Assembly (NCBI GenBank): GCA_014695345.1
Contig: JACJOC010000087.1
Location: 124,001 to 188,000, forward strand
Length of the DNA: 64,000 nucleotides
Origin: Cyanobacteria bacterium FACHB-471
GTDB lineage: Bacteria > Cyanobacteriota > Cyanobacteriia > Elainellales > Elainellaceae
Direction: 5' to 3'
The stretch's first letter is position 1; each line of letters opens with the position of its first letter. The position numbers were made by a program, and so were the translations under genes. Shown piece by piece: positions 1-8,297 of this stretch. A model generated the notes under the pieces. It was not told where the DNA came from and did not search any database. It worked only from the letters and a program-made list of their open reading frames with translations.

Positions 1-489
1 ATGACCTTTTATTACCGTCCGACTGTAGCAGAGGCGTTCGAGTCAGTTCAGTATTTGATGACCGACGTTAGCTTTGGTTGGCTGATTCGCTCCATTCACC
101 GCTGGTCTGCCAGCATGATGGTGCTGATGATGATCCTGCACACCTTCCGGGTTTATCTGACGGGTGGTTTCAAGAAACCCCGTGAGTTGACTTGGGTAAC
201 CGGCGTTATTCTCGCTGTAATCACTGTCTCCTTCGGTGTAACCGGCTACTCCCTGCCCTGGGATCAAATTGGGTACTGGGCAGTCAAAATCGTCTCTGGT
301 GTTCCCGAAGCGATTCCTGTTGTAGGTACATTGATTGCTGATATGTTACGGGGTGGCTCCAGTGTGGGACAAGCAACGCTAACCCGCTACTACAGCGCTC
401 ACACCTTTGTTTTACCCTGGCTGATTGCAGTCTTCATGCTGTTGCACTTCTTGATGATCCGCAAGCAGGGTATTTCTGGCCCCTTGTAG
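1..489 (+). CDS. petB: Cytochrome b6 (5' truncated by window)
   Basis: Core haem-binding membrane subunit of the thylakoid cytochrome b6f complex, which passes electrons from plastoquinol to plastocyanin or cytochrome c6. Only the last 162 residues are present. The family is about 215-222 aa, so roughly 60 N-terminal residues, including the haem c_i cysteine region, lie upstream, and the Met at base 1 is internal. The four histidine contexts expected for the two b haems are visible: [21 protein letters not shown] and LLHFLMIRK. The PW of SLPWDQ and the usual C-terminus GISGPL are present. petD follows 150 bp downstream on the same strand, the normal cyanobacterial petBD pair. Confidence 0.97.
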   Translation: MTFYYRPTVAEAFESVQYLMTDVSFGWLIRSIHRWSASMMVLMMILHTFRVYLTGGFKKPRELTWVTGVILAVITVSFGVTGYSLPWDQIGYWAVKIVSGVPEAIPVVGTLIADMLRGGSSVGQATLTRYYSAHTFVLPWLIAVFMLLHFLMIRKQGISGPL

Positions 490-638
490 GTTTCAGACCT
501 CACAAGGTTGGCAAATTGTATCCTTGGGTGGCAGATGTTGATTCTCTGATTTCGGTAAACTAGGCTGTAATTGTTGAACGGCACTGCTTAACCTTTCTTT
601 ACTTCCTGTCTCAGACCCAAAGGAGAACACCATAGGCT

Positions 639-1121
639 ATGGCAACTGTTAAAAAGCCGGATCTTAGCGATCCCGCATTGCGCGAAAAACTCAAGAAGGG
701 CATGGGTCACAACTATTATGGTGAACCCGCTTGGCCAAACGACCTGCTCTACATCTTCCCCGTTGTAATTCTGGGAACGATTGCTTGCTGCGTCGCCCTA
801 GCCGTCCTGGACCCAGCCCTGACTGGAGAGCCTGCTAATCCCTTCGCAACTCCTCTGGAAATTCTGCCAGAGTGGTATCTCTACCCCGTATTCCAGATTC
901 TCCGTATTCTGCCTAACAAGCTGTTGGGTGTTGCGGCGATGGCATCTGTCCCATTGGGCATGATCCTTGTTCCTTTCGTTGAGAGTGTTAACAAGTTTCA
1001 GAATCCTTTCCGTCGTCCAATCGCGACCAGCGTGTTTCTGTTTGGTACGCTCGTCACGATTTGGCTGGGAGTGGGTGCAACTTTCCCAATTGACAAATCT
1101 CTAACTTGGGGCCTGTTCTAA
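639..1121 (+). CDS. petD: Cytochrome b6f complex subunit IV
   Basis: Subunit IV (160 aa, the normal family length) completes the quinol-oxidising half of the b6f complex together with cytochrome b6. Three hydrophobic segments are visible (about residues 36-56, 92-115 and 127-150). The PEWY motif of the Qo site is present as [10 protein letters not shown] near residue 75. The start ATG is preceded by AGGAGA at about 12 bases. Its position directly after petB on the same strand implies co-transcription, although the 150-bp gap could also hold a processing site or a weak internal promoter. Confidence 0.98.
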   Translation: MATVKKPDLSDPALREKLKKGMGHNYYGEPAWPNDLLYIFPVVILGTIACCVALAVLDPALTGEPANPFATPLEILPEWYLYPVFQILRILPNKLLGVAAMASVPLGMILVPFVESVNKFQNPFRRPIATSVFLFGTLVTIWLGVGATFPIDKSLTWGLF

Positions 1122-1177
1122 GAGAAAGCTGGGCTTTCCAGATTTTCTGGTTCTAAAGTTGTTTAGAATGCTCTTTT

Positions 1178-1234
1178 ACGCCTGTGTTGGTTTATTGGGA
1201 TGTGGGTGCATCTCCAGTAGGTCAACGCAGGCGT
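1178..1234. repeat. Imperfect inverted repeat after petD
   Basis: Two 12-base arms, ACGCCTGTGTTG and CAACGCAGGCGT, pair with one G-T wobble around a 33-base loop. There is no T-tract after the right arm, so it is not a typical intrinsic terminator. It could still be a 3' stabilising hairpin of the petBD mRNA or an operator for the following gene. Confidence 0.5.
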
Positions 1235-1389
1235 TATGCGTTTTGAACCTGCAGCTTTTAACTAAAAGATGTGTTCTAATCTGTTGACTAAGACATCATT
1301 TTATTGCTAACAATGCGGCTAAGTAGGCAACTAATCAAAAAATTGGCTACTTAAGCTCAGTGGAATTTGAGTCCTGGCTGAGTGTGGGC

Positions 1390-1839
1390 ATGTTGCAGCA
1401 CGATCATTTAATCGTTAAGAGTGATTTGAGCGTCTTGACGCACATCCAGGAGTGGTTCGACCAGTTTTGTCTGCGATATGCTGCCAAGTCGTTTTGGCTC
1501 AAAGAGCAGCATTATCCGATGAATCTGGCTTTGACTGAAGGATTTACGAATGCGGTGCGTCACGCTCATCACGAGCTTCCTTCAGAAACGACAATTGAGA
1601 TCGATTTGTGTCTCTGGAATGACCGGATGGAGATTCGCATTTGGGATCAGGGCAAGCCTTTCAACCCGGATGTTTTAGAAGAGCCTGAACCTGGTACTTT
1701 GCGGCAGGGGGGCTATGGCTGGTTTTTGCTCAGGCGGTTGGCTGATTATGTAGTTTATGAGCGATCGCCAGACAACAGAAATTGCTTATTAATCGTCAAA
1801 CACGCAACCAAAGAACAAACTGTGCCTGACAAGGGCTAA
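1390..1839 (+). CDS. RsbW-type serine kinase / anti-sigma ATPase domain protein
   Basis: Small stand-alone GHKL ATPase of the HATPase_c_2 (RsbW/SpoIIAB-like) class, which in partner-switching systems phosphorylates and sequesters a STAS protein. The N-box is clear (EGFTNAVRHAHHE), as is the G1 region (IRIWDQGKPF). The G2 glycines are altered to GGYGWFLL where the paralogue at 49.1-49.5 kb has GGRGLKLM. ATG 1390 is chosen because it matches the start suggested for that paralogue. A GTG at 1360 would add ten residues, and neither has a strong ribosome site. No STAS or phosphatase gene is adjacent, so the partner must be elsewhere. Confidence 0.85.
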   Translation: MLQHDHLIVKSDLSVLTHIQEWFDQFCLRYAAKSFWLKEQHYPMNLALTEGFTNAVRHAHHELPSETTIEIDLCLWNDRMEIRIWDQGKPFNPDVLEEPEPGTLRQGGYGWFLLRRLADYVVYERSPDNRNCLLIVKHATKEQTVPDKG

Positions 1840-2044
1840 CCAGATATAACGGGCTGATAAAGCTTTAGCGATATTTTTCTTAGTTGGATACAAAGATTCG
1901 GTTAATCCAGTAGGTTTTGGGATTGAGTTTGAGGGGGAGTTTGCTACGATTTAGCAGCTACCAGCGACCGCTTCTGCTAAAGAGATTCACCCATCTAAAT
2001 CATTGCTGGTCGTGCGGGCGGCGTGATGGAGATAAAGTGAACGC

Positions 2045-3031
2045 ATGTCGAAGACAGCTCTAATCACAGGAATCACGGGTCAAGATGGTTATTACTTGAG
2101 CCGTTTGCTTTTAAAGCACGGCTATCGTGTAGTGGGGCTAATTCCTCCGCAGCGGCAAAGTAATTTAGCTAAGTTGGGCGACCTGGCAGGGCAGGTAGAA
2201 GTGTACTCTGTTGCTTTAACTGACAGTGCAGCTCTCCTGGAAGCTGTCGAGCAGCTTCGACCCGACGAGATTTACAATTTAGCGGCTCCTAGCTTTGTCC
2301 CTGCTTCCTGGTCTGATCCGTTAGGGACGCTGGACTTGGTCACAGGCACTGCAACTCGCCTGCTGTCAGCCGTGCGACAGGTTGGCTTAGCTACGCGGTT
2401 TTACCAGGCAAGCAGTTCAGAGATGTTTGGGCAGGTTGATCAGTCGCCCCAGGACGAAAACACGCCCTTCCGTCCGATGAACCCCTATGCGGCAGCAAAG
2501 GTACACGCCCATTGGACAATGGTGCATCATCGCCAGCGATATGGTTTGTTTGCCTGTAGCGGCATTTTGTATAACCATGAGTCTCCGCTCCGTCCTCCCA
2601 ATTTTGTTACGCGTAAAGTTGCTCTAGCTGTCGCATCAATCAAGTTGGGGTTAAGCGATCGCCTGGAGATGGGTAACCTACAAGCTAAGCGTGACTGGGG
2701 CTATGCCGGAGATCACGTTGAGGCAATGTGGCGGATGCTGCAAGCCAAAACACCCGAAGACTATGTGATTGGTACAGGGCAACTGCATAGCGTCGAGCAA
2801 CTTGTGGCGGCGGCTTTTGCTTGTGTAGACCTAAATTGGGCAGAATATGTCAACGTCGATCCGAAGCTGATTCGTACCGACGAGCATTTTCACTTAGTCG
2901 CCAATCCTGCTAAAGCCAAACAGAACTTGAACTGGCAACCTCAAGTCAGCTTTGAGGCACTAATTCAAGAAATGGTTTTGAAGGATCTGGAGCGCCTGAA
3001 ATCAGGTGCAGTTACTCCTGCTGCTCCCTAA
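2045..3031 (+). CDS. gmd: GDP-mannose 4,6-dehydratase-like SDR
   Basis: Extended short-chain dehydrogenase (328 aa) expected to convert GDP-mannose to GDP-4-keto-6-deoxymannose, the first step toward GDP-fucose or GDP-rhamnose for surface polysaccharide. The NAD(P)-binding motif TGITGQDGYYLS is at the very N-terminus. The active-site elements SSSEMFG and YAAAK (Tyr-x3-Lys) are present, and the region ILYNHESPLRP is characteristic of GMD. It is slightly shorter than the usual 340-370 aa. A glycosyltransferase starts 15 bases downstream, so the two probably form a small glycan operon. I did not verify substrate specificity; another NDP-sugar dehydratase is possible. Confidence 0.88.
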   Translation: MSKTALITGITGQDGYYLSRLLLKHGYRVVGLIPPQRQSNLAKLGDLAGQVEVYSVALTDSAALLEAVEQLRPDEIYNLAAPSFVPASWSDPLGTLDLVTGTATRLLSAVRQVGLATRFYQASSSEMFGQVDQSPQDENTPFRPMNPYAAAKVHAHWTMVHHRQRYGLFACSGILYNHESPLRPPNFVTRKVALAVASIKLGLSDRLEMGNLQAKRDWGYAGDHVEAMWRMLQAKTPEDYVIGTGQLHSVEQLVAAAFACVDLNWAEYVNVDPKLIRTDEHFHLVANPAKAKQNLNWQPQVSFEALIQEMVLKDLERLKSGAVTPAAP

Positions 3032-3046
3032 CCACTTATAAGCAAT

Positions 3047-4246
3047 TTGACGAACCCACCTGTGACTCAGCGCAACTCTCTCAAAGAACCCAGCCCTGCG
3101 ATCGCTGCTGCTCCCTATCTGTTTATTTTTCTGGAAATTTTTGCGCGAGAGGGTGGCATTCAGTCTTACGTCAAGGATATCTTTCGCAGCTATTCAGAGC
3201 TAACTGACGTTCCCGAAGCCGACGTATTTCTCCTGCGAGATGGACAGGATTGCTCAAATCCTTTTGCTACGCGGTCTTTCAGGTTTAGATACCTGAGAAC
3301 AAAGTCCCCGAGGTTAGGACGCATTCGCCTGGCGATCGCCCTACTCGTTTATCTGGTGCAACACCGACCGCAGCAAGTATTTTGTGGTCACGTGAATCTA
3401 GCTCCGCTGGTGCAATTGCTGTGTCGTCCTTTGGGCATTCCCTACACGGTACTGACCTATGGCAAAGAGGTATGGACAACCTTACCTAAGCGAGATCGTG
3501 AAGCACTGCACCATGCTGACCAGATTTGGACCATCAGTCGTTACAGCCGCGATCGCGCTTGCGAGGCAAACGGACTTAACCCAAACAAGGTGAAATTTTT
3601 ACCTTGCGTTGTCAATGGAGATTACTTTACACCTGGAGCTAAATCTGAAGCGCTGCTAAAGCAGTATGATTTGGTCGATTACAAGGTGCTGATGACCGTG
3701 GCGCGGCTGTGGTCTGGAGACATCTACAAAGGTGTAGATGTGACGATTCGGGCACTGCCTGCGATCGCCCAGGTTTTTCCAGAAGTCAAGTATCTAGTGA
3801 TTGGACGCGGCGATGATCAACCTCGATTGGCTCAGCTAGCGAAGGATCTGGGAGTTGAAGATCAGGTTGTTTTTGCCGGATTTGTGCCAACTGAAGCATT
3901 GGTGGAGCATTATCGGCTTGCAGATGCCTATGTGATGCCGTCACAAGAAGGCTTTGGCATTGTGTATCTGGAAGCGATGGCTTGCGGTGTACCTGTGCTG
4001 TCGGGTGATGCAGATGGCTCTGCCGATCCGCTCCAGGATGGCAAACTGGGCTGGCAGGTACCCCACCGAAATCCGGAGGCAGTTGCTCATGCCTGTATTG
4101 AAATGCTCAAAGGCTGCGAACAGGTGAACGGTGTGCCCTCCGATCGCCGTTGTGACGGCGCGTGGCTAAGGGAGCAGGCGATCGCCCTGTTTGGTCAAGA
4201 TGCTTTGACTCACAAACTCCATCACCTCTTACAGTCCAGCCTGTGA
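3047..4246 (+). CDS. Glycosyltransferase, GT4 family
   Basis: GT-B fold retaining glycosyltransferase (399 aa). The C-terminal half carries the nucleotide-sugar site with VARLWS, the GRGDD loop and the EX7E-type segment EGFGIVYLEAMACGVPVL followed by GSADPL. No membrane segment is seen, so it is likely a cytoplasmic or membrane-peripheral enzyme adding a sugar to an extracellular polysaccharide or lipid carrier. The start is taken as TTG 3047; GTG 3062 is an alternative, and neither has a good ribosome site. It follows gmd by 15 bases, which suggests it may use the deoxyhexose that pathway makes. Acceptor unknown. Confidence 0.88.
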   Translation: MTNPPVTQRNSLKEPSPAIAAAPYLFIFLEIFAREGGIQSYVKDIFRSYSELTDVPEADVFLLRDGQDCSNPFATRSFRFRYLRTKSPRLGRIRLAIALLVYLVQHRPQQVFCGHVNLAPLVQLLCRPLGIPYTVLTYGKEVWTTLPKRDREALHHADQIWTISRYSRDRACEANGLNPNKVKFLPCVVNGDYFTPGAKSEALLKQYDLVDYKVLMTVARLWSGDIYKGVDVTIRALPAIAQVFPEVKYLVIGRGDDQPRLAQLAKDLGVEDQVVFAGFVPTEALVEHYRLADAYVMPSQEGFGIVYLEAMACGVPVLSGDADGSADPLQDGKLGWQVPHRNPEAVAHACIEMLKGCEQVNGVPSDRRCDGAWLREQAIALFGQDALTHKLHHLLQSSL

Positions 4247-4404
4247 GGAGTTAGCTTGACTGACAAGATTCTTCCTGTCATTGGTCAGCCAGATATCCTA
4301 TCCTGAAGGAAGGTCTGGAGAGCATTTGATTCTTGTCGAGGTTGCCACCTTGAAAGGGAGCAAATGCAAAATCTAGCTAGTCTGGCTGATTGAAGGAGAT
4401 TACT

Positions 4405-4785
4405 GTGAACCAAAACAGCTACAGAAACCTACAGCTAAACCTATCTGGCTTTAGCTTTTGGCTCACTATATTTGCAGTTGTCTGGCTATTGGGTGCAATT
4501 GGGCTGGGCTGGCTAGTCAAATCTTTTGTGATCCTGATTGGGTTGCTTTTGATTACTCCAGCGATTGCTTTCTTGGGCTTCCGCTGGTGGTTGCAGCGCA
4601 ATCTGGTTGAAGACAATTGCCCGGTGTGTAGCTACAGTTTCACGGCCATTAACGGAATGCAGTTGCGTTGTCCTAACTGTAGTGAACCTCTAAAGATGGA
4701 GAAGCGGCACTTTCACCGTCTTACCCCTCCTGGCACGGTTGACGTTGAGGCGGTAGAAGTTTCTGCTAAGCAAATCGAAGATTAA
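4405..4785 (+). CDS. Small membrane protein with C-terminal zinc ribbon
   Basis: Unrecognised protein of 126 aa. Two adjacent hydrophobic segments occupy about residues 14-35 and 38-60. They are followed by two CxxC pairs (CPVC, then CPNC after about 18 residues), forming a probable cytoplasmic zinc ribbon. The C-terminus is hydrophilic. GTG 4405 is chosen because AAGGAG lies six bases before it; the in-frame TTG at 4390 would overlap that site. The hairpin at 4851-4872 would end its transcript. The architecture resembles many small cyanobacterial zinc-ribbon membrane proteins, but no function can be assigned. Confidence 0.8.
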   Translation: MNQNSYRNLQLNLSGFSFWLTIFAVVWLLGAIGLGWLVKSFVILIGLLLITPAIAFLGFRWWLQRNLVEDNCPVCSYSFTAINGMQLRCPNCSEPLKMEKRHFHRLTPPGTVDVEAVEVSAKQIED

Positions 4786-4850
4786 GCGATCCAACAGGCG
4801 AAGGCAAATCATTTGAGCTTAGCGTAGTGGTTAACTACAGCCATAAAAGA

Positions 4851-4872
4851 GAAACCCGTCTAAACGGGTTTC
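4851..4872. terminator. Bidirectional intrinsic terminator
   Basis: Perfect 9-bp hairpin (GAAACCCGT / ACGGGTTTC, 4-base loop) between the convergent zinc-ribbon gene and the SDR39U1 gene, with short A-rich and T-rich flanks. It could serve both strands. Confidence 0.75.
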
Positions 4873-4905
4873 TATAGTCGCGAGTTTTATTGGTCAGCAG
4901 TAGTG

Positions 4906-5832
4906 CTAAACCTTTTGAACAATTTCCTGTACTGCCTGTTTCACTAAAGGGTACTGATATTTGAAGCCAGAAGCCTGTGTTTGCTTGGGCAAAACCTTCT
5001 GACCTTCTAGTACTACAATGGCAGCGTCTCCCAGCAGAGCTTCTAGCGCAAAGTCAGGTACGGGTAGCCAGGAAGGACGATTTAGCACTTCCCCTAAGGT
5101 ATTGCAAAGTTCAGACATGTGAACCGGGTTGGGTGCGGTGGCGTTGAATGTTCCCTCCATGTTTGGCTGAGTCAAAGCACTCAGAATAAGGTTCACCAAA
5201 TCTTCTCGATGAATCCAGGAAACCCACTGGCGACCACTGCCAAGCGGACCGCCTGCAAAGAGTTGAAAGGGTGGCAGCATTTTGGCGATCGCTCCGCCCA
5301 TTCCCAGCACAATGCCTGTGCGTAAAATGACTAGCCGTGTGCCACTTTCTTTCACTTTGCTAGCAGAAGCTTCCCAGGCTTGACAGACCTGCGCCAGAAA
5401 ATCATCCGCTGCCGGGCTGCTCTCATCAAAGGTTGCTGTTTCGCTAGTGCCGTAGTAGCCGACTGCTGAGGAGTTGACCAGCACTGAGGGTTTAGGATTT
5501 GCTCGGGCGATCGCTTCTACAATCTTCTCAGTTCCGACCTTGCGGCTGTCGAGAATAATTTGCTTGCGCTGTAGCGTCCAGCGTCCTTCGGCGATCGGCT
5601 CTCCTGCCAAATTGACCACGCCATCACAGCCCGAAATCACGGCTTGCCACTCTCCCGACTCTAAGGGTGCGTAAGCAAACACTTCCACATTTGGAAATGC
5701 TGTAGCGGGAAAGACTTGCTTGCCTCGCTCGAGACTGCGGGTCAGCACTACAACTGTGTGTCCTTCGGCGTTGAGTCGCTCTACCAATCGAGTGCCGACA
5801 AATCCGGTTGCACCCGTCACTGCTACTTTCAT
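4906..5832 (-). CDS. TIGR01777-family (SDR39U1-like) epimerase
   Basis: Atypical SDR of 308 aa with an N-terminal Rossmann motif, VTGATGFVGTRL. The family member in plants (GC1/SulA-type) affects chloroplast division, but the enzymatic substrate is unknown. VNLAGEPIAEGRW and the segment SSAVGYYG are typical of TIGR01777 proteins, as is the C-terminal DUF1731-like region containing VPDFALEALLGD. Its ATG shares one base with the stop codon of the psb28-like gene (TAATG), so the two are translationally coupled. Transcription would end at the hairpin 4851-4872. Confidence 0.9.
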   Translation of the reverse strand: MKVAVTGATGFVGTRLVERLNAEGHTVVVLTRSLERGKQVFPATAFPNVEVFAYAPLESGEWQAVISGCDGVVNLAGEPIAEGRWTLQRKQIILDSRKVGTEKIVEAIARANPKPSVLVNSSAVGYYGTSETATFDESSPAADDFLAQVCQAWEASASKVKESGTRLVILRTGIVLGMGGAIAKMLPPFQLFAGGPLGSGRQWVSWIHREDLVNLILSALTQPNMEGTFNATAPNPVHMSELCNTLGEVLNRPSWLPVPDFALEALLGDAAIVVLEGQKVLPKQTQASGFKYQYPLVKQAVQEIVQKV

Positions 5833-6200
5833 TAAACTTCCCCATAAACCATACCGTTTGCCTCTGCGTAGCGGTGCATAAAGCGCATAAACCGCTCCCA
5901 GTGGTCTTCTCGATCGATCTCAAACTTGCACTCTAACCGCTTTAAATCATCCCCTTCTGGTCCGCCAAAAATAAACTGTACAGAGGACGGTTCTATGTTA
6001 ATTTCGCCTTCCTCATCGGTTAAGCGAACAGAGTTTGTGAACCTTTTGGTGTAGCTCCTGAACCTTTCCAGTGATTTCAGTTCTTGAAACACCAGCAGCA
6101 CACTGCGAATGCCAGAAGTGCGGTTTTTTCGGAGGCTGACATCGCTAAGTGTTTCAGGAACGCCTTCAAAAAACTGGATAGAGGGAGTTTGGGCAGACAT
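5832..6200 (-). CDS. Photosystem II Psb28 family protein (Psb28-2-like)
   Basis: Psb28 is a transient PSII assembly factor on the cytoplasmic face of the CP47/RC47 complex. This 122-aa protein has the family signatures near the end, DEEGEI and ERFMRFMHRYAEANGM, and an N-terminal IQFFEGVPE strand. The middle is divergent and slightly longer than the main Psb28 (about 112 aa). That suggests the second paralogue (Psb28-2), although I cannot run a tree. ATG 6200 (MSAQTP) is preferred to the upstream TTG 6212. Its stop overlaps the next start by one base, linking it to the SDR39U1 gene. Confidence 0.87.
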   Translation of the reverse strand: MSAQTPSIQFFEGVPETLSDVSLRKNRTSGIRSVLLVFQELKSLERFRSYTKRFTNSVRLTDEEGEINIEPSSVQFIFGGPEGDDLKRLECKFEIDREDHWERFMRFMHRYAEANGMVYGEV

Positions 6201-6334
6201 AAAATTAAACAAAGCTTAAGAATCAGTATAACGGAGGCTGAGAGGGAATAACTCTGGATTGAGAATGACCCGCATCACGCCAAATCCATTAAAGTGAAAA
6301 ACAGCAATCTTTTCTTGTTCTAACGCTTCAGCTT

Positions 6335-7060
6335 TTGGTGAGTTCAACTTCCTGGTTAGAATCTGCGCCAGCTCTCTGGCTGCAACTACTGATCGTCGCA
6401 GTCTGGTTAGGGGTTGTTTTGCTGTTGGCAGAAGCCCTAAATTGCTCAAGATGGGCAGAGCCAGAGTCCGTCCGAAAGGTCATTCACATCGGCACGGGTA
6501 ATGTTATTCTGCTGGCTTGGTGGCTCCAAATTCCAGCGTGGGTAGGAATTGCTGCGTCGATATTGTTCAGTGCAGTGACGCTCCTCTCCTACCGAGTTTC
6601 TCTGCTGCCCAGCCTTAACAGCGTTGGGCGTAAAAGTTTGGGAACGTTCTTCTATGCAGTTAGCATTGGCGTTCTAATTGCCGTTTTTTGGCAGCAGCAA
6701 CCCCAGTATGCAGTGATAGGCATTCTGGTCATGACTTGGGGAGATGGACTGGCAGCGCTGGTGGGGCAACGCTGGGGACAGCATCGCTACAAACTGTGGG
6801 GAATTGAAAAAAGCTGGGAGGGGTCGCTGACGATGGCGATCGCCAGCTATCTCGTCACTAGCCTAATTTTGCTCAGTGTTCAAGGAAATATCTGGCAAAC
6901 CTGGCTAATTGCAGGGGCGATCGCCATTACCGCAACAGGCTTAGAAGCTTTCTCCAAATTTGGCATTGATAACTTGACTGTCCCCGTTGGCAGCGCCATT
7001 TTGGCATTTGCCTTGAGTCAAGCTCTCCCGGAGAACCTGCTCCTTCTCCTTTCCCACTAA
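6335..7060 (+). CDS. Phytol kinase-like integral membrane CTP-dependent kinase
   Basis: Polytopic membrane protein (241 aa, about six hydrophobic segments) of the dolichol/phytol kinase family. Cyanobacterial and plant VTE5-type members phosphorylate phytol released from chlorophyll, for tocopherol and chlorophyll re-synthesis. Family motifs are RKVIHIGTGN in the first third, TWGDGLAALVG in the middle and KSWEGSLTM, the CTP-site region. The start is ambiguous: TTG 6335 or GTG 6338. The hairpin at 7059-7090 overlaps the stop codon. Farnesol kinase or another polyprenol kinase is the alternative. Confidence 0.87.
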   Translation: MVSSTSWLESAPALWLQLLIVAVWLGVVLLLAEALNCSRWAEPESVRKVIHIGTGNVILLAWWLQIPAWVGIAASILFSAVTLLSYRVSLLPSLNSVGRKSLGTFFYAVSIGVLIAVFWQQQPQYAVIGILVMTWGDGLAALVGQRWGQHRYKLWGIEKSWEGSLTMAIASYLVTSLILLSVQGNIWQTWLIAGAIAITATGLEAFSKFGIDNLTVPVGSAILAFALSQALPENLLLLLSH

Positions 7061-7090
7061 AAGATTCAGAGGTGTATTCCTGAATCTTTT
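7059..7090 (+). terminator. Intrinsic terminator after phytol kinase gene
   Basis: Perfect 10-bp hairpin, AAAAGATTCA / TGAATCTTTT, with a 12-base loop. It begins in the stop codon of the phytol-kinase-like gene and could also stop opposing transcription. Confidence 0.75.
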
Positions 7091-7146
7091 AGTACCTGAT
7101 CTTTAAACAGGAAGAGAGTAAAACTACTGACCTGGTGCATTCAGAA

Positions 7147-7749
7147 CTAAGAAAATCGCCCACTATAGCGCTCTTCGGCCCAGGGTTCACCTCGGCGATG
7201 GTAGCCATTTCGCTCCCAAAATCCCAGTTCTTCGTGATCAAGAAACTCTAAGCCATTGATCCACTTGGCGCTCTTCCAGGCATATAGGTGAGGCACCACC
7301 AGCCGCATCGGCCCGCCGTGATCCGGGGGAAGTGGTTCACCGAAAAGCGTGTGAGCAAAGAAATTTTCTTCTCGCAGAAAATCGTCAAGGGCAATGTTGG
7401 TGGTGTATCCGCCGTAGCAATGCTCCAGGATGTGGGCAGCTTTGGGGTCAACTTCTATATGTTTGATGAAATCTGTTACTTTTACTCCAGTCCACTGCAC
7501 GTCTAACTTTGACCAAGTGGTGACGCAGTGAAAGTCAGCCGTGAAGTCGCTTTGAGGCATCTTCATGAAGTCTGACCAGCTAAACGTGACCAGTTTAGCT
7601 AGTCCCCAAACCTTAAACTGCCAATCTTCAGAATTGACGGTCGGCGTTTGCCCGTAGGTCAACACGGGAAACCCTTTAGTCAGGTGTTGTCCTGGAGGTA
7701 CGCGATCTTGTAGCTCGGGACTTGGCTTTTGAAAAAATTTTCCCAGCAT
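7147..7749 (-). CDS. Sulfite oxidase-like molybdopterin oxidoreductase (YuiH-like)
   Basis: Single-domain protein (200 aa) of the sulfite oxidase/MsrP molybdenum-cofactor fold. The Mo-ligating cysteine context is FHCVTTWSKLDVQWTGV. Other family motifs are HGGPMRLVVPHLYAWKSAKW and the C-terminal RNGYHRRGEPW. It lacks the C-terminal dimerisation domain of eukaryotic sulfite oxidase and has no Tat signal, so it is probably cytoplasmic, like Bacillus YuiH. The physiological substrate is unknown. Confidence 0.92.
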   Translation of the reverse strand: MLGKFFQKPSPELQDRVPPGQHLTKGFPVLTYGQTPTVNSEDWQFKVWGLAKLVTFSWSDFMKMPQSDFTADFHCVTTWSKLDVQWTGVKVTDFIKHIEVDPKAAHILEHCYGGYTTNIALDDFLREENFFAHTLFGEPLPPDHGGPMRLVVPHLYAWKSAKWINGLEFLDHEELGFWERNGYHRRGEPWAEERYSGRFS

Positions 7750-7944
7750 AGTGGTTTAGAGTAGCGGCATATATGGATGGTAGGCAATCATTCCATCTTC
7801 TATCTAACTGTGTAGCAAAATTAGCCGCTGAAGTTACTCTCTGAAGAATTTGTCCAACTTTTATAGGACTTTCTTCTATAGAACTTTGACCTATTGAGCG
7901 ATCGCTCGACTCACCGTACTTAATACCCAGTTCCTAAAAACCAA

Positions 7945-7979
7945 AAGGTTTGCCCTGTGCAGTGCGCGGGGCAAACCTT
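7945..7979 (-). terminator. Intrinsic terminator of rpmF
   Basis: Perfect 11-bp hairpin (AAGGTTTGCCC / GGGCAAACCTT) lying 93 bp after the rpmF stop. On the minus strand it is followed by TTGGTTTTTA. The rest of the 7750-8071 gap shows no gene. Confidence 0.85.
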
Positions 7980-8071
7980 CTAGGTCGTTTTATGTGCAGC
8001 AGCTCTTTAAGCGGCAATAGCTTTATTGAACTGCCTTTGAGAGTTAAGCCAACAGCAATAATTGCCGTCGC

Positions 8072-8245
8072 TTATTCTTCCTCTTCTTCTTCTTTTTCGG
8101 GATAGACAAAGCTAGCAGAACGCCCAGTCAGGATTGACTTACCGAGCGAGAGAGCTTTTTGAGCTTGCAACGTTGCTTTGCGCTTCCAGGTCGCTTTGCG
8201 CTTGTCTCGCTTAGACTTGGACGTTTTCTTCTTAGGCTGAGCCAT
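8072..8245 (-). CDS. rpmF: 50S ribosomal protein L32
   Basis: A 57-aa reading frame beginning [20 protein letters not shown], the standard N-terminus of cyanobacterial and chloroplast L32. It is followed by [16 protein letters not shown] and FVYP. The C-terminus is a run of six glutamates, common in cyanobacterial L32. This is a structural protein of the large ribosomal subunit. The four-cysteine zinc finger of some L32 proteins is absent, as is normal here. A strong hairpin (7945-7979) follows. Confidence 0.97.
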   Translation of the reverse strand: MAQPKKKTSKSKRDKRKATWKRKATLQAQKALSLGKSILTGRSASFVYPEKEEEEEE

Positions 8246-8297
8246 GACCGTGATTGCTCAAATTTTACAACCTTTCGATTATAGTCTGTTTTTCACG

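Noticed and set aside
6216-6449. 77-codon minus-strand frame upstream of the psb28-like gene
   Set aside because: It overlaps the start of the phytol-kinase-like gene antisense and has no recognisable domain or ribosome site.
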